Shown here: positions 1 through 10,608 of the stretch, piece by piece
Numbering within the stretch: the first letter of the stretch is position 1
Layout: each line of letters opens with the position of its first letter
NCBI GenBank assembly: GCA_040437565.1
Contig: JBDOQK010000011.1
Coordinates: 372,001-436,000 of the forward strand
DNA: 64,000 nucleotides
DNA from: Albugo candida
Lineage: Eukaryota > Oomycota > Peronosporomycetes > Albuginales
Direction of reading: 5' to 3'
Notes under the pieces: model-generated
Databases searched by the model: none
What the model saw: only the letters and a program-made list of their open reading frames with translations
What the model was told of the DNA's origin: nothing
Program-made: the position numbers and the translations under genes

Positions 1-1435
1 TGAATATTCTCAATTGGAACGGTTGTTAGTGAAGTTTGCAAACGACGCAATGCTGCAATCCGCAAAGTGGTTACCAATCAATCGCTTTCATGCTGCGTAC
101 TGGGTAAAACAGGTGGAGATTTTTCATTTTGCTTGACTCGCTTTCTCACCCGATTCTCGTACGTAGCGCAAACGCTACGTAGATGATTTGGAGAATCTTC
201 GAACGAGGCTGCATAAAGCTCATACTCAAGATCCACCACGTTTTGCGATACAGCATCATAGTGAGGACGTTGAGAGAGTTTTGTCAAATGTATCACAAGA
301 TGAGATCAGAGTAGAAATTCGATCGCTGCATCAGCTATGTCAGCTAGCTGGAAAGGAAGTGTTTGTAAAATTCTGTTTGAATGTCCCGTCGTCGAATCCA
401 ATCGAAGGCAAAACGAGCAATTTCCACGTCCCGGCCACTCCTCCATATGCATGCAAATCATTTCCTTCCAAAATGTATTCCCAATTTGCGTTTCCAATTA
501 AACGAAATCGCGGATTGCAACGATTATTCGACCTGAAGAAAGCCACTTTCGAAGTCTGGCGTCCCAGCACAATATTCAGGTCCTCTCAAATGGTAGCACG
601 TGCATACTTGACATTGGTAAAGTTTTTTGTACTCCAATCGGTACTATTGTGAAGTATCTCATGAATTCAATTGAAGAGTCCTCTCAATACTCAGTGTGAA
701 ATACACTGCGAGATTCCATTTGTCAATCCAAATCGGCGACCCACAGGTGGGGATATTGAGGTACGTCTCCATTCGATACAGAAAAAGCTTGACATCCTCA
801 CGTTCTTCCTTGGCAATTTAGGTCGTAATTCAGCTCCGAACTCCTCTTCGTGTGAAAGAAATAAGAAAAAGCACATACGAAACGCTCACCGTGGAGAATG
901 TACCGGCCAAGTCTTCTATCCTGTCTTCAATCATACCTCAACCAGCTGAGATGCAGAACAAAGGGAGCGAAGCCATAGCCGACGTACTCGATGATCCTTT
1001 TGATCCTCACAGTGTCGACCTGATAGTCAGTTATGATGTTATCATCGAAGAGGTAGCGATTGTTCGACTTGTATCACCGTAACTGAATGCTCTTATAGAT
1101 GAAAAAGATCAACGAAAATCTGGGGGATCAACGAGCTGAGAGATCGGATTTGAAGGACCGCATCGATTCCTTAAGTTTAAAAAAGCAGGTCGGACTTGCT
1201 TTATGAATATCGTAGCCGTACTACTTTGCTTTTGTAGCTTCTGGAAATTAGTATGGAATCAGGTCGCTTGACATTGAAGCAATACTTGGAGCAACTTCGA
1301 AGCAGAATCGACTCCGACTACGTAATATTCAAGAAACTTCAGCAGCAGAATCGATTTGTTGACGCTGAATGCGTAATGCGACGAATTCGCATAATGAAAG
1401 AGGAGATGAAAGTTGATCCTAACGAGCTTTCCTGA
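1..1435 (+). CDS. CC2D1/Lgd-like ESCRT-III regulator, 3' part
   Basis: The 5' end lies outside the window. Six exons join in frame: 2-103, 167-616, 677-760, 822-1052, 1099-1188 and 1238-1435, with introns of 46-63 bp. The product carries the end of a C2 domain, including the signature RRPTGGDIEV. This is followed by the family-typical acidic link ending in a DP..VD..VS.DVI.EE pattern. The C-terminal helical segment reads ESGRLTLKQYLEQLRSRI, then a VMRRIRIMKEE stretch. This order matches the C-terminal half of CC2D1A/CC2D1B/Lgd, cytosolic proteins that bind ESCRT-III CHMP4/Shrub and act in endosomal sorting. The DM14 repeats expected upstream are not in the window. The family call is sound; function in this organism is inferred from the family. 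Confidence 0.82.
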
Positions 1436-1484
1436 AGGAAAATAATTTTGTATACTTTGTATACTGAGACAATTATTACTACCA

Positions 1485-3125
1485 ATGAGCATTTGCATCA
1501 ATGGACTAGCTGAAATCGACCTTCCTCAAGGTGAATAGAGGCAGCTGCTGCATAATAAGAGATCTATCAGGGCGCTAATACACGTGTAGAGCTAATCCGT
1601 AAATCATGCGCGCATTGCTGTACCGCAACGGCCAATGTGGAGTGCCCAGAATGCAAAAAATGTTACTGCAGCACGTGTATGCATCCGGCTCACGGCGTGG
1701 TCGATCCAGACGGAACCGTAAAGTCAGAGTATACGGAGACGTCCCATGCACATTTCGACAAGATCGTTAGGTGTAATGGTACGAGCCAGCAATGTATTTT
1801 TGCATCGCGTCTTACCGCATCTTGTGTAGTTTGTCTGGAATGCCGGGATAAAGATGTGGAATTTTACTGCGTGAATTGCGATGTGTATCAGTGCGAAGTC
1901 TGTTGCGCATCATTTCATTTGACGAATGCGACAGATCACTCATATTTTGCAGTTCAAGGTGAATAGAATACTTTCAATTCTGCATTTTCTTACTTTACGA
2001 GTGATAGGCTCACGCGGTTCCATGCTTCAGTATTCGAAATGGTCTGTGGAGCTTTTTGAAATGGCAAGGAATTTGCGACGAGAGTCAATTGCTGGGGACA
2101 TTCATGATCAAGAGAATTTCGATGAATCAACGAAAGCAGTGCAGCCACAGACGACCGTAAAGGACACACACAAAATTTCAGAAGGTTCTGGGGAGGACGT
2201 AATGGTTAAGAGGGAGGATGAAAGTAGGCACCCTTCTGATGATGTACAATTGTCCCAGATGCAAAAGCTTGCGATCTCGAATGAAACTAAGACGCGTGTT
2301 AGTGAGGAAGCAAGTGAGGACGAATTGATGAAACCAGCAATTCAAATTGATGAACTATCGCTGAGAGGTGTCGTGGATTTGACGCAAGATGAGACTTCTA
2401 CGAGTTTCGTAAGCGATCTTCCCAACGTGAATGTCAAGCAAGAAGCTCGACCTCACATTACGCATGGTTGGCTACAGCCAGATGCATCGTCAACAAGTGG
2501 CACTTTGAGGGATATGGATGTGGCGGAATTCGACGGTCTGGATTCTGACGACCCTATCAAGATTGCATTGCTGCAAGAGTATAATCAGTTGAGTGAATGC
2601 ATGGCCAAATTATCACAGCAAGCGAAATCAATTAACGAACAGATGAAAGATTTTATGTTGCGTTCTACACATATGCAGAAAATGCTGCGGTGTCGCCAGG
2701 AATTGGAAAAGGCACACAGTGAAGCTGCAGAGCTTTCAAACAAGCGCAACATCGTGGTGGCAAAGCTGTTGGTTTATTCTAATCGGGATCCTGCCAAATT
2801 GGAAGAAATGCTCGCAACAGCGGCTGTTGATTCGGAGCATGCACAGAGCACTATCCACCGTAAATGCATCATGCTTGAATCCGTCGTGTATGAAAAACGG
2901 AAGCTGTTACGTACTCATAAATTACAAATGGACGACACTATTCGCATGAAATCGAAAGATTCATATGCAGAGGTCGCTAGAATTGCTGCAGATATCCAGA
3001 ACCTCGAAAAAGATATCATAGAACTGGATAGGACACGTTTGGAAGAACTTGAGCAGCTCTTAATTTACAGCAAAAAAGTGCGAGAAGCTGCAATAGAGAT
3101 GTTGATGCCAGCAGATGAGGCTTAG
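1485..3125 (+). CDS. B-box-type zinc finger, coiled-coil protein
   Basis: Three exons (1485-1530, 1590-1958, 2008-3125) give a 510-residue protein. The N-terminal third holds two Cys/His clusters: CAHCC..CPECKKCYCSTC with a following His, and CVVCLEC..CVNC..CEVCC with HLTNATDH. These look like paired B-boxes. The last third (roughly residues 310-500) is Leu/Glu/Lys-rich and strongly coiled-coil in character. Between them is an acidic linker with two sumoylation-type motifs (VKRE, VKQE) and a VVDLT segment that fits a SUMO-interacting motif. There is no RING finger in front, so a TRIM-type E3 ligase role is not supported. The exact function is unknown. The start at 1485 is the first ATG that splices in frame to the zinc cluster. 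Confidence 0.7.
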
Positions 3126-3541
3126 ATTAGCTCGTTAGGGTTCAATCGAGTTGAAAGCCGGCAATTCAACTGTGTCGCATCCCTCCTCAGTTGTCACAAT
3201 TCTAAGGTGATAACAAGTGATTTTGCGTTCCCTAGATGTAATTTCCTCAGACAAAGATCGATTCGATATGCATGATTGTGCCTGTGGCTTACTTAGCGAG
3301 CAGATACCCGAATCTGTATGCATATTTTTGCACCATGCCGATTCCCATTTTATTTGGCGTTCGCAAGACCATCAAAAGTAACTAAGCTATATATGCAAGC
3401 CTCACTCTGACGCTACCGCCGCAGTAATTTCCTCAGAACAGGTACGAATCCATGAGTGCATTTGACGCGAGATGGATCCGTAGACAACAATGCAGTGATC
3501 GTGTTACATAAGATTTCACAGGATGCTCTAACGCATCATCA
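3126..3541. other. Intergenic, convergent 3' ends
   Basis: This stretch separates two convergently transcribed genes. I see only short open frames with no recognisable motif, and no RNA gene or repeat. Confidence 0.6.
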
Positions 3542-4763
3542 TCATTGCGTTTTATGGCTCGTGGTTACAATAGCGTCTCGAATAGTTTCGGCTAATTCCT
3601 TCAATCGTATCGCATCTTGCTTATCTCTCCTCGCATAAAAGTCCCGCTTTTTCTCAAAAAGCTCACGATCTTGTTCCATCGTTTCGCGTCGCTCGATCAA
3701 CGCTTGTTCTCTCATTTCACTTTCTTTCATAAATCTGACTTTATCAAATTCCAAGCGCTCACGATCAAAATCCAGTCGATCTTGGAGGTGCTTTTCAAAG
3801 CTGAAATTGGAACGGGTATTACTTCCGCCAGAATTGTTTTGCGCGGTAGTTGCGTTGTTGACTGCCTATAAACACATGCACGATAAAAAGAGGACACAAT
3901 ACTAAATCGAATCTTACAAATGCAGCTGAGAGAGCATTCATGTTGGGATATACCGCATTATTCAGCTGCGTAGAAGTAACATTTGCGTTATCTGCAGCTC
4001 GTCGAGCTGAGGTTGAGTTTCCAGCCCCAGCAGCTGAAGAACCTCCTGTCCCCGAATTAAGACCTCGATGCGCTTGAGACTGCAGTTGACCTTCCGAGGT
4101 CAAAGCATCGCCATGCGCTTGGCCATAGTTGAGGTCGGATTCTGAATTTAGATTTGATCCAGCGAGAACAACGTCTTCCACAATAGGGAGGCCTTCATAA
4201 TGAAATTCGAAAAATCTCGCTCGGATTGTTTCTTGTTTGGGTAAGAGCTCAAACTCCGCCCAACGTCTTGGGTGTGCGCCTTGTAAATGGCTGCGAATGT
4301 TATCAACGCGAAAAGCACGGAAAAACTTTGTCGTAGTAAGTGAACGTCTTCTCCGTTTCTTTGTATCGAGACTCGATTCTGTTTCTTGTATGAGTTGTTC
4401 ATATTTCCCTTCTCTACCAAAGGCTTTACAAAACCCACACATTGCGAGCGTCACGTCATCCGTTACTGCATCCCGTTCGATCGCTATGAGACCAAAATCC
4501 ATTTCATACTTCGATTGCCATGCGTGTCTTCGAGCTCGCTTTGAGGAGTTCGTCATGGCATCATGATTCCCGCGTTCCAATCCGCTGAGGTTAGCTCGAT
4601 CTTCTTTATTAGAATCATCGGCGTCTTCATCTGCTTCGTCATAGTCTTCATTGCCATCGAATTCCCAGCGCTTACGTTTAAGGGATCCATCAGGGTGGTG
4701 ATCTACACCCAGACCAAGCTCATTTGGTTCACGGGAATCGACAAGCTCGGACGCTGTTTCCAT
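3542..4763 (-). CDS. Conserved zinc-binding-like protein, function unknown
   Basis: Two exons on the minus strand (4763-3918 and 3865-3542, 52-bp intron) give 389 residues. The start is the ATG beginning METASELVDS; the open frame extends upstream only through a non-ATG codon. The middle holds a CGFCKAFGRE segment followed about 55 residues later by RSHLQGAHPRRW, a C-x2-C...H-x4-H arrangement like a BED-type or C2H2 finger. A basic KKRRRRS patch lies between them and could serve nuclear import. The C-terminal 100 residues are a highly charged, probable coiled coil (FEKKRDFYARRDKQ). The spacer is rich in Ser, Gly, Ala and Asn. It resembles uncharacterised zinc-finger proteins I associate with oomycetes; a DNA-binding role is inference. 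Confidence 0.6.
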
Positions 4764-4927
4764 TCTTTTAATGAACCACACAGATCAAGGTCACGCGGAC
4801 TTGCACCCACAGGATTTTACCATTAATTATGTCTCCAACATAATAATAGACACAATCCTAAACTGACCTGAATGATTTTCACCAATTGATACCCGTGTCA
4901 AAACAATAACTACCAATCATATACACC

Positions 4928-6673
4928 ATGGTTGCAGATTCTTCATTGGAAGACGTCCAGGATCAAATTGGAGATATCGACCTCGAAATCATAGCAAATG
5001 ATGAGACTATGCAAGAGTACGACATTGGAGAAGCTCCAGAGTCCGACGAATTTCACAGCTCTGGGGATGAAATGACAGAAAACACCGCTTCTAATGATCA
5101 AGCTGTGATGATCTTTGCCGAACATCACGCACCAGTGTACGCTATCACGATGCATCCAGTGCATACAAGCATTGTACTTTCAGGAGGTGGTGATGACCGA
5201 GGACTTTTGTGGAATCTTGAAACTGGTCAAGTTATACACGCTTTTAGTGGACATCAAGACTCTGTTGTTGCCACCGGATTCAGTTTTGATGGAAAGTATG
5301 CAGCAACCGGAGGTTATGATGGCATCATATTGGTCTGGGAGACGATCACCGGCGCGTTATCTCAAAAACTAGAAGGACCATCACAAGAAGTGGAATGGAT
5401 ATGCTGGCATCAGAGGGGCTACATCTTACTCGCCGGATCAGCAGATGGAACAGTTTGGATGTGGCTCGCCACGACAGGAGAATGCATGCAAGTCTTTGCT
5501 GGGCATGATCAAGGCGTGACTTGTGGATCGTTTACGAGCTCTGGAAAGGTATGGATTGTCGATGAGTGTAAAGGAGCTTGACCCGCATCTCGCTAGATGA
5601 TCATATCTGGTAGCTTGGATGCTACTGTTCGAGTGTGGAATCCCAAGACGGGTGAATGCAACCATGTCTTTCGAGGGTGAAAAGATAAAATCTCATCTCA
5701 AGAGACTCATTATTGATGATGGTGTTTGGCAAGTAGATATGGATTCCATGATGGGCCAATCTGCTGCGTTGTTTGTCATCCATCGGTACATGTCACAACG
5801 CGGAAAAAAAACAGGAACAGTTATACCACTTACTTCGTAGCAAGCGATGGCAATCACATGCTCACAAGATGGAAACGCTTGCTTGCTTCAGCTACAAACT
5901 GGACGTGTTCTTGCGACGCTCACACATGCTGAAACAAGTATAGTGATAGGTGATACCGATGCAGAAGAAGCAAGAAATTCGGTGGAATGGTGCGAATGAT
6001 CCTNNNNNNNNNNNNNNNNNNNNNNNNNNNNNNNNNNNNNNNNNNNNNNNNNNNNNNNNNNNNNNNNNNNNNNNNNNNNNNNNNNNNNNNNNNNNNNNNN
6101 NNNCAAGATGGAAACGCTTGCTTGCTTCAGCTACAAACTGGACGTGTTCTTGCGACGCTCACACATGCTGAAACAAGTATAGTGATAGGTGATACCGATG
6201 CAGAAGAAGCAAGAAATTCGGTGGAATGGTGCGAATGATCCTACACGTGTCCTGAATTGACAACGTGTTGACATTTCTTTCGTAGTGCCGGATTCTGCAA
6301 ATCAATGAACTGGGCAGCCACAGGGTGCCTTGGTGGACTTTTACGTATATGGGATCTTGCGTCGCATCAGGTACACAACGTGCTTTGCCTCCCGGATGAA
6401 ATTTGATTCTTCTTTCAGTGCCGTCATACTTGCCGGCATGAAGGCGGAGTGATCAAACTACTTTGGCATCCAACAGAGGCGATTGTGTATACATGCACGA
6501 CAACCGGACTCATATATGCCTGGGACGCACGATCAGGATCGCAACTCAAAATATGGCAAGGACACAGCGAAATGATTCTTGATATGGCTTTTGTGATGAA
6601 CGGTGGGCATGCCACCGGAATATTGACCGCGAGTGATGATCAGACAGTACGAATGTTCTCACTAAGCAACTAA
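4928..6673 (+). CDS. AAMP-like WD40 repeat protein
   Basis: Exons 4928-5548, 5597-5676, 5737-5785, 5841-6228 (interrupted), 6286-6370 and 6419-6673 give 412 residues after one copy of the duplicated flank and the N run are removed; all phases then close. An acidic N-terminal leader of about 60 residues precedes the WD40 blades. Blades show typical GH..WD endings, for example SGSLDATVRVWNPKTGE and GLIYAWDARSGSQ. The block with GFCKSMNWAA..GCLGG, then HEGGVIKLLWHP and YTCTTTGLIYAWDARSG, follows the order of human AAMP (434 residues). AAMP-family proteins are scaffold proteins linked to migration and ribosome biogenesis. The gene is divergent from the zinc-binding gene upstream (164 bp between starts). 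The scaffold gap lies in the fourth exon. Confidence 0.8.
5865..6242. repeat. Gap of 100 N with identical 139-bp flanks
   Basis: The N run is 6004-6103. Bases 5865-6003 recur as 6104-6242. The copies appear identical by eye and cut through an exon of the AAMP-like gene, so this is best read as an unmerged contig overlap and not a biological duplication. Confidence 0.93.
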
Positions 6674-7113
6674 AGTGCAATTTATAGAAACATTCCGTGA
6701 AATTGCTTGTTACAACGAGCATTTAACGCGAGTCACTTGGCTTGCTCTGCTTCCATTTAAGATTGACGAGCTGCGAATATTCTCAAAGATAGTGTCCAAT
6801 GTCTCGCATCTCTTTCCGAATTTATCGTGATCATTCTTGAAGTGACAATAGAGATCTTGGCTGTACCAATTATTCTTAGCCAATTGTGTTGTTTATTAAA
6901 TGTCTTGATGCAAAAAGTCATCAGTATATCGTTAGTGCACTACTCACGCCGTCGTAGTCTGAGATTACTTCCTGAATGCCCTTCTCCTCCACACTGATAA
7001 AGTATTCAAAATGGGATCACGCCTTGCTTTATTACCATACTTGTGACTATTTGCGAATCAGAAACGCGTCCATTTTGACTTATTGGTAGAGTAGCTAGTA
7101 TCGAACGTTGTAT
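6674..7113. other. Intergenic, no gene seen
   Basis: This 440-bp spacer between two plus-strand genes contains no open frame with recognisable content, no tRNA-like cloverleaf and no repeat that I can see. Confidence 0.6.
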
Positions 7114-8670
7114 ATGACCGAAACAAAAGTTCCATTGACAAAGATCACCACTGCTCGCTCGTTTCGGCCTCGATCGATTCCGGTGACTTCACAAGAAGGA
7201 AACGTTACGAACGATTCGGTGGCAAAATCACATGTTTTCTTCCGTATCAAACGTAAACGAAATGAAACGGTACACGAACAACTACTTGTTCGACCAGACA
7301 CATGTGCGAAGAAACTTCATACAGAAGTGAATGACACCAAAGCACTGACAAATGCGTTTCAACGCATTTCTACGGCCGAAAACTGGTAAGACGAAGCGAT
7401 TCTTATTTTCGTTAGTGTGCTGTTCTGATTTTATAGCAGGTACGTGTTCAAGCGCATGGAAACCATAGAAAATCATGCAATGACTTCGTGGAGAAAAAAT
7501 ACGGAAGATACTAAATGGATTAAAAAGCTCAAGAACAAAGCGAGCAATTTTCGGAAGGAACAGAGAGATTTGCATCGTGAAGTATTCAAAAAAGATAATT
7601 CACATTTTGAACTCAAAGCAAATCAAATTCGGTACAAAGGTACTCAACTACGGAATAAAAAAGATCGAAAAGCCGAAGTAGAGAAAAGTCGTGTGACCTC
7701 AGCTAAGATTCAGCAGCAAGATACAATTACGGTCACGGGTGAAGTTTGTGTGGTCGATTTTATGGTCACGAATGAAGATGAACAAGAAAGGGAAGAATCT
7801 AATGTAACGATGAATGGGCTCAAGCTTGGTGCGATACGTGTTTTGAACCCAGCAGAACGCGAAGTCGATGAGGCGATCTGGAAAGCATTTCAAAGCAACG
7901 ACTTTAGTGCATTTTTCCACTTTCTGCATCGTGCAAAATCCGAAATATCTATGCTAAAAGTTTTGAATTTTCAACGCCCGTTAGATGGAAGTACGGCTTT
8001 GATGGCTGCCGCGTTCCATGGCCGTGTTGATGTTATTGAAAGTCTATTGGGAGTGACAGGAATCAAAGTATTACAACGGGATTATGAAGGTAGCACTGCG
8101 TCTAATTTTGCAGCGCGGAATAAACACACAAATATTCAAGAAGCTCTCATTGCATGTGAAACAACTGAACGAGAAAAGTCATATGTGTACGACTTGTACT
8201 GTATCGACTCTGTTCCCAAGACAACCACAACAGATCTTTTGGCCCGTGATGTCCAAGATATTCCTATAGTTCATGTGAATGAAACCGTACAACAATGGCT
8301 TGTTAATGGTTCGCATAATTCAAAGAAGGAAGAAGATGGCGAGATTGACGACTTTATTTTCGACTCTGACAACAGCATTGATCAGGACGAAGACAGGTTT
8401 GTTTTATCAGGTTAGTGAAAGAGCTCTATGTCAACACACTTTCCATGTTTGTAGTGGGAGCGTGAACTCTAACGATGAGGACTATTATCTGAACGATTAC
8501 CCCGATGAAGAAACCTCTTCTTCTATCGATTTGGATGAGGTGAATTGATGTTTTTGTGCATATGCATAAACTAGTACTTACTCTCAAATCATAAGGAACA
8601 GGAGCGGATGCAATCTGCAATCGGTGACTTTGGTGACATCGGTAGTAGTTGGATAGAAGAAACAGCTTAA
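7114..8670 (+). CDS. Iwr1-type RNA polymerase II import protein with ankyrin repeats
   Basis: Four exons (7114-7385, 7440-8396, 8455-8539, 8596-8670) give 462 residues. The N terminus has the SLC7A6OS/Iwr1-like FFRIKRKRNE segment. The C-terminal part has YVYDLYCID followed by a long acidic tract and SNDEDYYLNDYPDEE, the Iwr1 family signature. Iwr1 binds assembled RNA polymerase II in the cytosol and carries it into the nucleus. Between these two halves lies an insertion with about two ankyrin repeats (LDGSTALMAAAFHGRVDV and YEGSTASNFAARNKHT). Human and yeast Iwr1 lack ankyrin repeats as far as I know. The third exon was placed to keep the acidic YPDEE block in frame; the donor after GAAGACAG at 8396 is required, because the later GT leads to a stop. 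Confidence 0.78.
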
Positions 8671-8749
8671 GTCAGGAAGGGGAATAGTAATATAGCTGAT
8701 ACAACAAGGATCTGGTTAGAGGATGTGTCAGCAGAGCATACGCATGAAA

Positions 8750-9660
8750 ACAAATCATTTATCAGGATCACGCTTTATGTGAGTCAAAATAACACCAATA
8801 CTAACTCCAATCGCTACTTCTTCGGCTCGGACATTCGCTGCAATATCGATGCCAGCTCCGATACATTGTAGACTGTGACTTTAGATCGAAAGCCCCCAAC
8901 CGCAAGAATCACGAAATTATGGGCTGATGTATACTCATCTTTATGGCTAGAAAAACTGTCGTACGATATCAGTTGCTCAAAGTGATAAATACTAAATCAC
9001 CTCGGGTCCCCCCGTCGTTCTTTGGGATATAAGCTCTAAAGGTTGATCTGGAGCTGTTCAGCGCAACCATCGAGGGAAATCAAAATCGACAGAGTGTACT
9101 TTTAGCCCAAGTTTCGCCGGTGATTCATACTTTGTAACAAAGCCGCGCNNNNNNNNNNNNNNNNNNNNNNNNNNNNNNNNNNNNNNNNNNNNNNNNNNNN
9201 NNNNNNNNNNNNNNNNNNNNNNNNNNNNNNNNNNNNNNNNNNNNNNNNACTAACTCCAATCGCTACTTCTTCGGCTCGGACATTCGCTGCAATATCGATG
9301 CCAGCTCCGATACATTGTAGACTGTGACTTTAGATCGAAAGCCCCCAACCGCAAGAATCACGAAGTTATGGGTTGATGTATACTCATCTTTATGGCTAGA
9401 AAAAGTGTCGTACGATAACAGTTGCTCAAAGTGATAAATACGAAATCACCTCGGATCCCTCCGTCGCTCTTTGAGATATAAGCTCTACAGATGATCTGGA
9501 GCTGTTCAGCGCAACCATCGAGGGAAATCAAAATCGACAGAGTGTACTTTTAGCCCAAGTTTCGCCGGTGATTCATACTTTGTAACAAAGCCGCGCGAAT
9601 TCTGATGCTGAGGGTTTACCAACCGTCCATTGATTTCTGCCGCTTTTCATGTATTATGAC
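8750..9660 (-). pseudogene. Possible decayed protein-coding sequence, two copies
   Basis: Read on the minus strand, both copies contain short, protein-like open segments in different frames. They run in order: one containing KYESPAKLGLKVHSVDFDF, one containing HNFVILAVGGFRSKVTVYN, and one containing GAGIDIAANVRAEEVAIGVS. No single frame or plausible set of short introns joins them. The two copies differ in the open segments mostly by amino-acid-changing substitutions and one single-base indel, which argues against current selection. I do not recognise the family. It could also be a poorly assembled real gene, since the gap lies within it. Confidence 0.3.
8800..9596. repeat. Gap of 100 N with diverged ~349-bp flanks
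   Basis: The N run is 9149-9248. Bases 8800-9148 match 9249-9596 but with about a dozen substitutions and one single-base length difference. Unlike most other gaps here, the copies are not identical. Two alleles of a heterozygous diploid, or two members of a small repeat family, would explain this. Confidence 0.88.
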
Positions 9661-10608
9661 AGAGTAAATCGTCACATATCACTTTGGATCCTTAGACACA
9701 CTACGACCAGAGATATGTCTTTGTAATGAGACAAAAAGAGCCCGGGTGGAACATTGTAATGCACATGTGGACAACGTGAGAAAGCCTATAGGCAGGAGTG
9801 TAGTAATAATATATTATCGTTCCAAAATGATCGCCATCGTAATACAAGGGGTGGTTGCATAGACAGCGTCAAAGATAGATCGTGCATGCCCGAGAAGAAC
9901 CAGTTTTGAACGTCCAATTCTCAGAGCGCATCGTATGGATCGGACAATTGTGATTGCAAAGTCATTTTTACATTCAGCTGCTTTCAATCTCATAGTAGCT
10001 ACTGGAAAGTTCGCTTAAAGACTCAAATCCATGCGGCAATTTTATGGTTTTATACCAAGCATATTTGAACTTCGTACACTTCTGGATTGATCGTTCCTTT
10101 TGCTCATGAAGCCGCAACAAGCGTCAGCAAGTCCGACTCATCCTGACCTCCGTTTCATCTTATGTGCGTCTGCAGGCTGGAAACCCACAAATCCACTACT
10201 TATAGTATCGATGTGAAGTCTATAGCGTTGTCGGCTCGTTTTGTTTTCTCACAAATAAAGCGTGAAGGCGCATGTCGCGATTTGCCGAGCTCAATTTTCT
10301 AGCAAGCAGAGACGTTCGGACATGTTCAAGATGTTATAAGCGGAAATCAGATTACAGGAATCTCGATGAGCCACGATCGAAGGTTCAGATAAGCAAAAAT
10401 GGAATATGAATGACGATGTGATTCATGCTCTTTTTCAACTTGTGTACGTGATCTTGATTGTATAATTTCACTTTCGAAGTCGCTTTTTTTGCATGCTCAC
10501 TTCGTGGTGGATGCTACTTACGATCCAGCCCACTTGAATCTTGACGGCTATCAAATAGCGATATACACCGACTGCTCATGCAAACTTCCATGCTACCGAA
10601 TGTGTTTC

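Larger units (their letters stand above)
8671..10608. other. Long gene-poor stretch
   Basis: Nearly 2 kb without an intact gene. The first half contains a 100-N gap with two diverged copies of a coding-like sequence (listed separately). From about 9600 to 10608 I see no open frame of substance, no RNA gene and no repeat. Confidence 0.6.

Noticed and set aside
9050-9110. RxLR-type effector motif in the decayed coding sequence (RWLR on the minus strand)
   Set aside because: The motif lies just before a stop, with no signal peptide upstream, so it is probably chance.
8671-10608. Transposon or RNA gene in the gene-poor stretch
   Set aside because: I found no terminal repeats, transposase or reverse-transcriptase motifs, and no tRNA-like fold.
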